DNA of 64,000 nucleotides from the NCBI GenBank assembly GCA_963931925.1, contig OZ007579.1:28159981-28223980 (forward strand). The letters are read 5' to 3'. Positions 31,426-43,165 of this stretch are shown here, in pieces. The translations under genes were made by a program, and so were the position numbers. A model generated the notes under the pieces. The model saw nothing but the letters and a program-made list of their open reading frames with translations. It was not told the DNA's origin and did not search any database. Position 1 is the first letter of the stretch. Each line of letters opens with the position of its first letter. The DNA is from Onchidella celtica (Eukaryota; Mollusca; Gastropoda; Systellommatophora; Onchidiidae).

Positions 31426-31734
31426 ACAGCCTCGTTGTAGCCTCGTTCATTGCTGGTCACTCTTTCTCTTGTTGTTTCTCGTGTGTTGTCAAGGTCACAA
31501 CCCCCCCCCCCCCTCCGACCCGGTCCGTCTTTCTTTCTTTCTTTCTTATCTGGTTGCCTATTAGATCTGCTGCAATTCACTTTCAATTATTAATTATTAT
31601 GTTGGTAATTGTGTATGTCTGATGCTTGTTCTAGAGACAGTCTGGGAGAGTGTGTTTGTACAACTATGAGCCGTCGAGGGTTTTTTTTGTCTAAGATCTG
31701 TGTCAGTTTGACGTAGATTGGTGTAGGAAATCCA

Positions 31735-31835
31735 TAGTGTTGGTAGGAGTAACGTAGTGGTCTGTTCCCTACATCAAACCGTAGTCAGTGCGATGTTGTA
31801 ACCAGCGAATCCAGGTGGGAACCATGTCATTCCTA
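31735..31835 (+). repeat. dispersed repeat family R5, copy 1
   Basis: CCATAGTGTTGGTAGGAGT, ACCAGCGAATCCAGG and CATGTCATTCCTATG resemble 55665-55810 (CCATAGGGTTGGTAGGAGT, ACAACCAGCATACG, ATGTCATTCCCATGG). Confidence 0.5.
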
Positions 31836-34800
31836 TGTGCAAACTTGAAGTCAAGTTTGTTTGCAAGACCTATGCGGGCTGAGGATCTCAAATTCTTTGT
31901 CTTTCATGGAGTCGGAATCAGTGATGGGAAACTTGATGTGAAAAAAAATTACTGTCTGAACGTTTTTTTTTTTTCGTAGAACTCAGCCGTTGTAAAGATT
32001 TATCGGCCATATAGAAGGATCAATAAAAGACATACAGACAAACAAACAGAAAGTCTAGGCCTAGAGATGCACACTTGTCGATTTTGATTGGCCGACTGGT
32101 TGGATGGTGACGTCATCAGTGTCACAAATCCCAGACTGGGAGATGCGATGGTTATAACAGGACAACAATCACGAACGAACAAGTATAACACTTAACAGAA
32201 CAACCCATCAGACTCACACATTTATTAACATAAATATAAAGATAAGGATAGCAGTGCAATTACACACATACATTATATTCTTCAAGTTAACTGCCGTCCA
32301 CGGCCTTCTTCCGTAAGCACACTTCCTCGGGTCCACAACCCGGTAATTACTTCTAAAGACACCTCGGCCTCAGCCTCTCCACTCAGGGTCTTAATGACAC
32401 ACTAGTATTCTTTCACTCCACAGTCTCTCAATAGCGCCTCCCTATGGCAATACACCTTAGCCTCCTATACAATTCACGTGGCCATAACACGTTAATACTT
32501 CAATTCACATGAATATCTCATTCGCACAGTAATACATCCATGTCACAGTAGTACATCTTAATAGCACATTCACGATCATATATACATCCCTGTCTGTGGC
32601 CAGACTGCCACAACTCATGTGCCTCTACTGTCCTGCACCGACAGCTTCACTCCTGGCCTATGTGTGGCCTTCGGCCCTATGCTGGCCTATCCCCTGTGCT
32701 CACCGTAGGCGGCGCTTCGGCCCGACCCCGGCACCTACAAAAATAACATTACATTGGTACAATACCATACCATTTCTAATCACTTCACCCCTCATTACAA
32801 CTCATGAAGCGTACACACAATAGTTCACATTTCACTCACCAAACATCTTACGGTAACACCTCCACCGTATTACACCCTACTCACTCTCGCTACAAATCCA
32901 TGAAGCTAACTTCCATCTATCGCTCATGGCGCACATTGCTATATACAGTATCAAGGACTTCCACATTCCTCACATATACTTATTTACATCATGGTCGTAG
33001 ACGAATATAATACATCAATCATAATTATCAATCATCGTTCCACCTACCAGTCATCACTGGAAACACTGTCACAATCTCCCGACTGTTCTCACTTACGTCC
33101 GTCCCCTGGGACCTTCTAACTTGCAGTGATAGTAGTACAGCGCTCTCGCCTCATGCAGACCCCCCCCCCCCCCCACTCACAACATGCACGCTTTTCATTA
33201 CCCGTGGGCCGTGGGTTAACTTTACTCTACCCCCTTCCCCCGTAACTACTGATCCCAGCTCACCTACTCGTGACAATCAGCACAGATCCACAAACTAAAG
33301 CGGACGATAGTGTGGGATACCGACTTTTCGAAGGACTACAATAACAAATGGCATTAAATGTAAAAACAACAGCAACAAAGATTGCCGCGGAAAAATCACT
33401 TCAGCCCCATTTACTGAAAGTAAACATTGCACAATGACACCAGAAAACTTTGTTTTTTGCCCGGTAATGCAGATTTTCTGGTTTCGTTTTTCTCCAAACT
33501 TTGCACTTAGTATAACCATTTAGTTTCACGATTCCCACACTTAAGGCAGGCCAAAGGCTATTTGTGGCTTCATACTGATTATTCTCAGAAGTATGAACTT
33601 TTGCACAAAAGTATGCTGTTAAGTTGGAGCCTCTTACTCACCTGGATTTCCCCCAACCTTTGTGTACCTTGCCATTAATTATCATTCATGGTTTCACCAG
33701 GGCGTTCTTGGACTCGAGGGCAGGAACTCCTGTCTGTCGTCATTACATTACCCTGAAATAATTGGCAGAAGTTACGTTAAAGTAAACACGAAAACGAACT
33801 CGCTAAATTATGTCTGTGACACTGCTTGTCATGCGAGCAGGGCGATATCGATTGCACAGTAAAAATTAATGAAGCATTCTGATTATGCAATATGAATGTT
33901 ATTATTACTTGATTGAATACTTTAAAGAAGCATCGGAAATCGGAATTCTTCATCTTTTACTTCTTCTTTTTCTTTCCTTCTTCCTCTTCTTAAACATTTG
34001 ATTATGTATCTAAATTTTCTTCTTTTCGTGGAACCGCTGTGGATGGAGAGAAATGTCAGGAATGTAGATATTTGTAGGAAAGAAAACAAAATGACATTTT
34101 GGCATGCCATTGTCAGGTGTTCTTCTTGGTATTGTGGTTTGAATGACACAAGGAAATTCTTGGTCTTAGCTCGTGATATGTGAGTAATTATTTTAATTAT
34201 TTCCCGGAATAATTTTGGTTGACGCTAGCATTAGGAGTTCAAAGACATGCTCCCTTCCTGGACATACCCTTTTTATTTCGACATGTTGGTGGAATTTCCC
34301 TGTTCCTTTTGTTATGGTTGCTGTGTGCAGTGAAATCATTTTAACCCTTTTTGAAGTTATACTGTATTTGGCTGGTTAACATCGTGGAGATGAGGATTTA
34401 GGTGACGTTTATAAGGGCATGGACTCTTGCATCTTTCCAAAGGAAAACTGTGTATTTGTCATCTAAACAAGGTTGTATTGGGCAGAAAGGCACATTTTTC
34501 GATAATCTACTATATGAAGTATTTCTCACAGGTATTAATATTGTGAATTTTCTGCCTGTAACACTTTCATTAATATGTGACATACACACATACTAATGAT
34601 GAAACTCCATGCGTCACCACATCTGATGACGTGATTTCCTACCTTGTAGAGTGATCCTTCAATTCATAGACGTCATGGGCTCTGCGCCATTTGAATCTAT
34701 AACCTTAAAGAACTACATTATAACCTTTCATTGAAAGCATCGAAACTTCTAGTGAAAAGGAGCATAATGCACAATACATACGTAGTCGGGCAAGATAGTT

Positions 34801-35755
34801 CCACACGTACTATGGTGATACTAAAATACTCTATTTGCAGCTACTGCTACTACTTTTATGACAACAAGAACTGTGTCTATCTCTACAGCAACATCTACCC
34901 AGTGAAGATGTGGCTTAAAAAAAAAAAAAGTCGTTTGTTAAATCTGTTTTTTCCACATTTTAAGTGTGTCTTAAGCCCTGTTCTGACGCCACATATTTTC
35001 TGTGTTTTTAGTTCACATGTACTTTTAAGCAAGATCTGCTTGTAGTATTATTCCTGCCACATCGTCCACCTTCATAATTTCAGCGACAGTTGTAGTACAA
35101 CTTCTTCAACATTCTTACATCAGCAGCCAGTGACTGCTACATCAACCACCTCGTCTGTATGCCAGTCTCACATTACGCGAACACTGCAACTGACTTCTCT
35201 GGACTTATTTTATCAAGCTAGTTCTAGTTCTGCTCTAGTGGCACTAAATAAAGTTCACGAAAGCTTTTAAATAAAAACAACAACAAAAACGGAACTGCTT
35301 TTGATACCTGTATGAAAAAACAAAGACAGCACTATTCCATTATCAACGAAGCGTGTTCATTAGTTTAATAATGACACCTATTGTCTTCATGATAGCCATT
35401 GCGTAAATGAACACCCTAAGTGGTAGCATCTTTACTGTGCATGGTAGGCGTGTATGACGGCGGGCTTTTGTAATGTTTATACAAAGTTACGCAGCGTGGC
35501 GCAGTGCATTATGTGAACAATAGGAGTCGTATCTGTCGTTAGCTAATTTCCATCGTGGCATTTTTCTGATATTTATTTTTGTAGCAGAGTGTTTATTTTC
35601 TGAATTAACATGGGGGTGATTTCTATCAGGATTGTTGTAGATGTAATGTATTCATTTGATGAGTGCTGTTGGAGTTTTACATAGATCTTGGTTGGAACTA
35701 TGGAAGTAAGTTAATATGTCCGGTATTTTACAAAGGTGGGGGTGGGTGGAAGTTG
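31836..35755. other. no gene recognised; likely intron or intergenic DNA
   Basis: About 3.9 kb with few low-complexity tracts; a C-run at about 33162-33174 is the main one. No open frame looks like a conserved domain, no strong exon is visible and no repeat family copy was recognised. If the polyQ exon is real, this would be its downstream intron. Confidence 0.4.
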
Positions 35756-35759
35756 AGGT

Positions 35760-36013
35760 TGAGAGAGAGAGAGAGAGAGGAGAGAGAGAGGGGGGGGGGG
35801 GGAGACAGAGAGAGAGAGGGAGAGAGAAGGAGAGAGAGAGGGTGGGAAGGAATTGGCACAGAGGGAGAGAGGGAGAGAAAGAGGAGGGGTGGAGAGGGAG
35901 AGAGAGAGAATAGGTAAACAGAGAGAGAGAGAGAGAAAGAGAGATAAAGAGAAAGATAGAGAGAGGGGGAGTTAGGCAGAGAGAGAGAGAGAGAGAGAGA
36001 GAAATAGATAGAT
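35760..36013. repeat. GA-rich microsatellite
   Basis: (GA)n with G-runs and GATA units at the end (about 36003-36014). Long frames on both strands here are Arg/Glu or Ser/Leu artefacts. Just beyond, at 36085-36180, a diverged direct repeat (ACATTCCCACTGCAACCAG and GCATTCGCACTGCAACAG) is visible. Confidence 0.9.
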
Positions 36014-36454
36014 AGACGAACCTGCTGTGTTCCAGTTTCGATACAACAACTGTCAGTCCGTACAACATTGTCCGTGCAATGCTCGATCAGATTATAATAA
36101 CATTCCCACTGCAACCAGTATTATGATAATGCCCGATTCGATCATGTAGCATTCGCACTGCAACAGTATTATACGCTGTACGAGTAGTAATACCTACTGA
36201 ATCAGTCTCAGTTACATAACTACCGGATTAGACTACATTATAAAATTGTCTATGAAACTCAGCTGTTCAGCCAGTAATATTTACAGCCCGGCTTTGACCC
36301 AGGTGGGCCAGACAAGAACCGTAGAGTCATGTCAGGTTGACATAACCTTTAGATGAATATTCTACAGTTCTATACTATGCCTAACGCCACCGCGATATTT
36401 TGCCATAGTGATAACTATGCCGCATTGTTCGGATGTTTGAGTGAATATTAGCGC

Positions 36455-36575
36455 TGCGGAAGCAAAATATAGCAAAAAGAAAAAAGTTGTATGTAGCAGC
36501 AAAGCCTCGCGTAAGAAATAAATACAGAAACTATAAGTAAAACGCGAAGGAAAAGGAAAGAGACATCAAGCTTGC
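36455..36575 (-). repeat. family R4, antisense copy
   Basis: GCAAAATATAGCAAAAAGAA, GTAGCAGCAAAGCCTCGCGT and ACGCGAAGGAAAAGGAAAG are reverse-complement relatives of the segments at 22060 and 38535. Confidence 0.5.
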
Positions 36576-36697
36576 GGCATGTAGTACTTTTGTCTTGAAG
36601 GGAAAAACAGTGTAACAGGGTGGAAAATTAAACCAAAAAGACAGTTGAAGGCAGAAAACAACAACAACAACTTTTCTGTGGTTTGTATATCGTCACG

Positions 36698-37096
36698 GTC
36701 ATGCCACAATTGCCCAAGTCATGTTTTTTTTTTTTTTTTTGTTGTTTTTTTTTAAATCAAAGAAAACTGTTTACCTCGAATATAGTAGTAGAGCTGTTGT
36801 TAGAGAAGCGTAGTATTTTACATAGAAAGTTATAGCTGAACAGTGAACGCAACTCATTATTTTCTCTGTCTGGCTTTGTAATTAGGCTACGCTTCCCCAA
36901 CAACAGTTTAAAATGGTGATTTAGGTGGATGTGGGTTTCCGTTTAAAACTCATAGGTCAACGAAACGAAGTAGTGTAACAGCACTGTTGAACGGTACAAG
37001 GTGACTGTCTGATCAAGGTGAGCATTTCACCTCAAAATGCAAAAAAAAACAAACAAACCCCAAAACTCAGGCAAATGTGGAATGACCGTGACATTT
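36698..37096 (-). mobile_element. MITE family M4, copy interrupted by M2
   Basis: Ends are inverted: GTCACGGTCATGCCACAATT at about 36702 and AATGTGGAATGACCGTGAC ending about 37094. Internal blocks read in antisense match the copies at 58025-58293 and 45656-45846: AATCAAAGAAAACTGTTTAC (from about 36758), GGTGGATGTGGGTTTCC, and AAGGTGAGCATTTC. The run is broken at 36794-36906 by an M2 MITE, so M2 jumped into M4. Confidence 0.78.
36794..36906. mobile_element. MITE family M2, intact copy nested in M4
   Basis: Begins CTGTTGTTAGAGAAGCG and ends CGCTTCCCCAACAACAG, inverted ends of 17 bases with few changes. The interior has TATTTTACATAGAAAGTTAT and TTTTCTCTGTCTGGCTTTG as in the copies at 12755 and 50668. 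It interrupts an M4 element and is therefore the younger insertion. Confidence 0.8.
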
Positions 37097-37820
37097 ACCA
37101 ATGCAGAGCTGTCCCCCTCCCCCGAAAACAACCTCACCCCACCCGCCGGCAAGAACTGCTATTCATTATGTCTGAGAAAGGTAGTATTCATCCAGTACGG
37201 TAAAGAAATCCCCCCCCTCCCCCGCCATCCCCAATAATGCTGCATATTTAGCGTATGTCTGAAAGTGTGATCTCTCAGCCATGAACACAAAGTTGCATTA
37301 CAAACAAATACCTGCCAACTGTTTAAAAGGCCAGTCTTCAGCCACTACTGAAGAGAATTCCATATGTTTACAAAGGTACAAGCCAGTGTGTACTTTTCTC
37401 ACCACTGCGGAAGATCCCCCCCACCACCCCTTCCCCAGCCGCCCCCCCCCTCCCAAGCCAGGCTTCCATCGTGATCTTGGTAGGGAATTAAGGGTTCATT
37501 ATTTCATACTTTATAAGCGAGTAAAGTATCGTAACTGTGTTTTTACAAAAAATTTCACGAGAAGCATAAAACTTCCAAATTTTCTTCATCAGACTTGACA
37601 GTTACGATATTTTAAAAACGTTATTTAACCCTTAGTTTTTAGAATTGAAGCCTGAAGCTTATAACACAACCTGCGGACTGGCAGGGGCTCCACGCATGCT
37701 AAATGTCTCAATTTTTGAAAATAGTCGAGTTACGACAGTTTATCGCTGCTGCCATTGGTTTTATTCAGTGATCAGTGAGGAATAATAGTTCGGCATTTGA
37801 TAGAAACATTCGAATGTGTG
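37097..37820. other. no gene recognised; C-runs
   Basis: Several C-rich runs (37113-37144, 37211-37222, 37441-37453). Open frames across 37018-37598 are short, proline-rich from the C-runs and not recognised. Confidence 0.35.
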
Positions 37821-37959
37821 CAGAGCCGTCTTAACGCATGGGCACACTGGGCAGTTATCGGGGGGCCCCATGTATGTACATTTCTGAGTAGTTGCGTAGA
37901 GGGCGGGCCGCAGCCTATTACTTTGCCCAGCGGACCATAGTGGTTTTAAGTCGGCCGTG
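37821..37959. mobile_element. hAT-type MITE, family H1 copy 2, 8-bp TSD
   Basis: 139 bp. Starts CAGAGCCGTCTTAACGC and ends TTTTAAGTCGGCCGTG, with GGGCACACTGGGCAGTT paired to TTTGCCCAGCGG. Flanks AATGTGTG (37813-37820) and AATGTTTG (37960-37967) are an 8-bp duplication with one change. Same family as 24257-24412. Confidence 0.84.
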
Positions 37960-38534
37960 AATGTTTGATTTCCACATCCGGCCATTTATTTTTCTTTATC
38001 AGTGTTAACTTTTAGTTCATGGTCTCAGTCTGCCTTCCCTAGAATGTGGACATCAGTATTAAACTACAATAGCCGTATTGTCGACAGGCATTTTCTAAAG
38101 GCAGCACATTTAATTTTTCGAGCCGAACACCCCATCAGAATTACCCCCACATCCTCGTGTAGGCGGAGTGGGAGGGAGACGTCGAGGCCTTAAGCTGAAT
38201 GAGGGGAAAAGAAACCAGGAAAAAAACAACATACAACAAAACCAACAACACCTCATCCACTGGCACACAAGAAACTGTCGGTGAATTGAGGATGTGCAGA
38301 AGGGCCAAACCTGGAGCAGATTTTACAAATGCGGCAGATGTTCCTCCTTACAATAATAAAAATGCTCTGCGCAGATTGTAAAGGGAAATGAAACATCCGC
38401 CGAGTCGCAATTCGCCGTAGTGTCTATTGCAGCAACCATTCCCTTCGCCACACCCCTTTTTTTTTTCTTTCTCCTTTAGTACACCCAATTTAGTCAAAAT
38501 TTACATATTTTTGTCTAACTTCATGTTGTTGTGA

Positions 38535-38712
38535 TTGTTTTAGTAAAGTCCCGACTTGTCTTGCCTTTTCCGTTGCGTTTTATTGTATCGTTTCTGTATT
38601 TGTTACTTACGCGAGGCTTTGCTACATACAAGTTAGTTTTTCTTTGTGCCATATTTTGACTTTGCTTCAAGCTTTGCTGCGAGCCCAGGTTATTCTGTGG
38701 TTTTTTATAATA
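38535..38712 (+). repeat. family R4, copy 2
   Basis: TTTTATTGTATCGTTTCTG, ACGCGAGGCTTTGCTACATA, CCATATTTTGACTTTGC and TTTGCTGCGAGCCCAGG parallel the 22060-22198 copy. Confidence 0.62.
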
Positions 38713-38876
38713 CACTGTATTTTGTATCGAAGCGTCTTAGACAACAAATCTTTACTGTGGACTCAAGAAAATGAAATTCCGCATGTAGTAAAACAGTATT
38801 TGTGAAATTAGACTTTTTCAGATTGTTTTTATATGGTAAAAACAAAACAACAGCAACAACGACAAAATGTGTTTGC

Positions 38877-38999
38877 GGGGGGGGGGGGGGAATAAGCAAC
38901 ACTAAGGTTAAGATCCAGCGATTTGATGGACCAGCTAGAAGGATGATGATGTCAGACATTTGAGTTTTAATGAGACTTCGCGTTTTAGCTAAATCAGTT

Positions 39000-39054
<55 letters not shown>

Positions 39055-39156
39055 GGAGAGAGAGAGCACAACAAAGCAAAAGAGCCTTCTTAGCTGTTAG
39101 TAATGCCAACACTTAACGATCAGGGGAGAGAGAGAGAGAGACAAACAGACAGAGAC

Positions 39157-39230
<74 letters not shown>

Positions 39231-39290
39231 ACGCAACAAAACAAAACTGCGTTCTCAGCTGTTAAAAGTGCCAACGCTTAGCCATAACCA
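38877..39290. repeat. G-run and two (GA)n tracts in a duplication
   Basis: A G-run at 38877-38890. (GA)n at 39003-39066 is followed by a CACAACAAAGCAAAAGAGCC block. (GA)n at 39125-39228 is followed by CGCAACAAAACAAAACTGCG and a similar CAGCTGTTAAAAGTGCCAACG. GA tract plus flank has thus been duplicated in tandem, unit about 165-185 bp. Confidence 0.78.
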
Positions 39291-39705
39291 CAACAAAAGG
39301 TGTCCATGTCGTGTTTGGTACCCGTCCAGCAATTCAGGAAATGAACACACTTTATGTTCACATTTCACACGATACTAGAGCCTAATGAATCACTCCGCAC
39401 ACCTGCCAAGTGTAGCGCAATGTTCTCCGCAGTGGAAATAAAAGACCCCAAATTATCAATGTTTTCTGTACCTGGTCTTCATTTAAGTTTTTTTTTTTGG
39501 CCCAAGTTTCCAACTACAGCCAAACAAGCGCTTGCTATCTACACTGTTATCATATAAAAGACCGTATTGACCAATTCAAGTCAAAGTCACTTTTTAACAT
39601 CGTTTAGAATGAAACTTGAGCTCTATCCTTGAATCCGTGGTATAATTTCGTACGATTAATATTCTCTTTTAGTCATTGCAAAGTGGAAATTGAACAAAAC
39701 ATAAA

Positions 39706-39875
39706 GGTGGGTTTTTATGTGTACGGAAACGGCAATGGAGAAGTCAAAAACCCTTCAAGTAGTGAAATAGAAAGAATGCCACTTCCGCACACATGGAAAC
39801 ACTCTTTCTTTTTGCTACTTGATGGATTTTTGACATTGCCGTTTCCGTTTCCGTGCACGTGTAAACACAGCTTAA
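39706..39875. mobile_element. foldback MITE family F, copy 1
   Basis: ATGTGTACGGAAACGGCAAT near the left and CCGTTTCCGTGCACGTGT near the right are inverted arms. Inner arms pair as well (GTCAAAAACCCTTCAAGTAG against CTACTTGATGGATTTTTGAC). The right end is AACACAGCTTAA. Other copies are at 48331, 48876, 59316 and 59490. Fully palindromic, non-coding. Confidence 0.82.
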
Positions 39876-40098
39876 AGAGAAGAGGAACTTGAAATGTTTT
39901 TCTTTTTTCATTCTGTAAAATTTTGCTGTAAGCGCTTGCTGTCCTTTTCCGTATGGTAGTGCAATGTAAAGTATTGCTCCAGCTTTTGTGCAGATGGTAT
40001 AGAGCAGATGTAGGTGTATTTCGGTTTAGTTCTGTTTTAACCCCCTGTATGTCAGACACGGAAAGAAACAAGTTAATTTTTGGTGTGAGCATTTACAG

Positions 40099-41025
40099 CA
40101 GTGATTCTCGGACGGGAGGCACTGAGTTTCCAATGGAGGAATTTCAAATCTATTTAGGCAGGGAAGGAATTGGGCAGGAGTTCTGATCCGTTGAAGTGAG
40201 GATTTCTTTATTTCATTTGATTCAGGTTCAATAATTACCTGTGTGAAAGTATAATGGTGTAAAAATAAAAACAACAACAACATCATCATCAGCAACGTCA
40301 ACAACAAAACAGCAACAACATAATGGTTAAAAAACAGCAACAGCAACAGCAACAACATCACCATCAACAACAAGGTCAACAACAAGGTCAACAACAACAA
40401 CAACATATTGGTTTAAGAACAGGACCAAATTGAACATTATCATCACAACAATGTCAACGACAACAACAACAACAACAACACAGTCGTGTAAAAACAGCAA
40501 CAACAACACCATCAACGTCATCAACAACAACAACACAATGGCGCAGAAAGCAATAACAACAACATCAACATCAACAACAACGTCAGTGACAACAGCAACA
40601 ACACAATGGTGTAAAAACAACAACAACAACAACAACATCACCATCAACAGCAGGGTCCACAACAGCAACAACAACAAAATCAACAACAGCAACATATTGG
40701 TTTAAGAACAGGACCAATGCAACATGAACATCATCATTATCATCAACGTCAACAACAACAACACAATGGTGCAGAAACAGCAGTAACAACAACATCATCA
40801 TCAACAACAACGTCAGTGACAACAGCAACAACACAATGGTGTAAAAAGAACAACAACATCATCATCATCATCAGTGACAACGTCAGCGACAACAACAACA
40901 ACATGATGGTGTAAAAACAGCAACAACAACAACAAAATTTTAGATGACAGTGCAAAACGGGGAGGAACTGAGGAAACCCTGGATCTTAGGAGAAGGAATG
41001 TGGTCTTGGACTCTGAGAACCGCTG
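40099..41025. mobile_element. hAT-type element filled with CAA/CATC repeat DNA
   Basis: The left end CAGTGATTCTCGGACG and the right end (reverse complement CAGCGGTTCTCAGAGTCC) are hAT-like inverted termini. Flanks ATTTACAG (40091-40098) and ATATACAG (41026-41033) form an 8-bp duplication with one mismatch. The interior 40265-40935 is a CAACAACAACATCATC-type satellite with diverged higher-order units of roughly 130-150 bp, each containing a variant of ACAATGGTGTAAAAACAGC. No transposase. The low-complexity Thr/Asn and Leu/Val frames are not genes. Confidence 0.8.
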
Positions 41026-41344
41026 ATATACAGGGGTTACGGAGAACTTAGGATTTGTTTACTTGCTGGGTTTTGAGGTATTAGTTTTGGAATTCCCTGT
41101 ACAGCCTTCCATCGAAACTTGGCTTATATTTGAGCCTTTAATACCGATACCGGTTATTTTTATCAGAGCCTGAAATCCTCCACTTTGTAATACAACCTTT
41201 ATCTTCCCAGTTTTTACAGCGGCATTGGCGGCGAACGGAGTCCTGGTTTAAGTTTCAAGTTTAAGTTTATTGTAGGCCTGATGGCCAATTCAAAATATAC
41301 AGAATGAAGAATCATGCAGACAAGATTTGAAAAGACATTGAAAT

Positions 41345-41458
41345 TGGGGGAGACGTTGGTCTGGAGGCAAGGTGCTCACCTATCCTGCCGAAGGTGCCGG
41401 GTTCGATCCCCGGTCGGCGCAGGCATCTTGAAGTTTTTGGGGGGGGGGGAGGGGGGAT
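41345..41458 (+). mobile_element. tRNA-derived SINE head fragment, copy 5
   Basis: GACGTTGGTCTGGAGGCAAG, B box GGTTCGATCCC at 41400-41410, then GGCGCAGGCATCTTG and a G-run (41439-41458), after which the body is missing. A truncated head. Confidence 0.75.
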
Positions 41459-41699
41459 TCGGGTCCCAATGCAATGAATTCATCTGTGATACAAAAAGGT
41501 GTATCGGAACGCCTGTAATGCTGTTTTGTTTGTGTGTGTTAAATATGGAGGCGTTTGGGAGTGGATGGCAGTCACGGAAGCAGACCTGCTGTTTTGGTGG
41601 AAGCGTCCGCAGCTTGAGAGATGGAGAAAAGGGAAATTGAACACTGCCTAGCCTCTTTGTGAGAGTGGGTGGGAGTTATAGAGTCGGGGGCGTTTCTGA

Positions 41700-43165
41700 T
41701 TCAGGTGTGAGGGATGGTTGGGAGGAAGAATGAATGGAGGAATGTAGGGAAAGAAGATGAAATGAGAAAGCCTTTATGGTGTATTCGATGCCGTATTTGG
41801 ATGTACTGTAATGTAAATTCAACATCAGTTTTATTTAAGCTTCTGGCGTCCAGCGTCCAATATTTGCAATACGTTCGTGGCCTATGTTTTTGTTGTTCTT
41901 ATTATTGTTGAATACAGTTTCAGATTGACCAACACGGAAGATAGGATGAATAATACTGATATTTTTTTGTGACTATTTTAAAATATCCTTGCCGGGTTCA
42001 GAAGTTTTGGATACGGCAGTCCATGTCTGGGCGTTTGAGGGTTAAATTCTGAACAAAAGAACCAGGGGAGAGGGTATGAACTAAAGAACCAGGGGAGAAG
42101 GTGTGAACTAAAGAACCGGGGAGAGGGTGTGAACTAAAGAATCAGAGGAGAGGGTGTGAACTAAAGAACCAGAGGAGAGGGGTATGAACTAAAGAACCAG
42201 GGGAGAGGGTATGAACTAAAGAACCAGGGGAGAGGGTATGAACTAAAGAACCAGGGGAGAGGGTGTGAACTAAAGAACCAGGGGAGAGGGTGTGAACTAA
42301 AGAACCGGGGAGAGGGTGTGAACTAAAGGATCAGAGGAGAGGGTGTGAACTAAAGGATCAGAGGAGAGGGTGTGAACTAAAGAACCAGAGGAGAGGGGTA
42401 TGAACTAAAGAACCAGGGGAGAGGGTATGAACTAAAGAACCAGGGGAGAGGGTGTGAACTAAAGAACCAGGGCAGAGGGTGTGAACTAAAGAACCAGGGG
42501 AGAGGGCGTGAACTAAAGAACCAGGGGAGAGGGTGTGAACTAAAGAACCAGAGGAGAGGGTGTGAACTAAAGAACCAGAGGAGAGGGTGTGAACTAAAGA
42601 ACCAGGGGAGAGGGTGTGAACTAAAGAACCAGGGGAGAGGGTGTGAACTAAAGAACCAAGGGAGAGGGTGTGAACTAAAGAACCAGGGGAGAGGGTGTGA
42701 ACTAAAGAACCAAGGGAGAGGGTGTGAACTAAAGAACCAAGGGAGAGGGTGTGAACTAAAGAACCAGGGGAGAGGGTGTCAGGGATTTATACAAAAGGAG
42801 TTGAAACGACAGAGCCTTAGAAATATTATATTGAATGCTGTTATGGTGCTTAGTTATTAATTCGACATTTTTTCTTTTTATAACACTGGACATAAGAAGG
42901 AGTTGGAAGGGAGAAAGGCTGAAGAAATGTAGGAAGAAAGATGAAATGAGAGAGCCTTATGTGCTGGATGCGGTATAAAGATGCTTAATATTGAATGGTT
43001 GAAATTAAAAAAAAAATGCTGATAAAAAAAAGAGCGTGGGGGGTGTGGGTTGGGTTAGAAATGGTGAAGGAATGTTTATGTAGGAAGGGAAATGGAGCGA
43101 TAGAGCCCTAAAGATGTATTTAATGCTGTTTTAGGTGCTTCAAATTATATTTTAATTTTGCATGA
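41700..43165 (+). repeat. 27-bp minisatellite within a ~150-bp repeat cluster
   Basis: At 42052-42780 about 27 copies of a 27-bp unit (GTGTGAACTAAAGAACC plus AGGGGAGAGG) are arrayed head to tail. Unit variants (GTATGAAC, GAGGAG, CAAGGGAG, one-base-short GAACCGGGGAG) are interspersed, and a block with GGGGTATGAAC recurs, suggesting higher-order duplication. Flanking segments at 41700-41830, 42785-42880, 42890-42995 and 43040-43160 are diverged copies of another unit with AGGAAGAAAGATGAAATGAG, GAGCCTTA and AATGCTGTT. No ATG-initiated gene is supported, though one frame per strand lacks stops within the unit. Confidence 0.88.

Noticed and set aside
31086-31586. 166-codon minus-strand frame of Val/Ala
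   Set aside because: Complement of the polyQ tract; CAA/CAG repeats leave the opposite strand open automatically.
40430-40955. Thr/Asn- and Leu/Val-rich frames on both strands
   Set aside because: All derive from the CAA/CATC satellite inside the hAT-bounded element.
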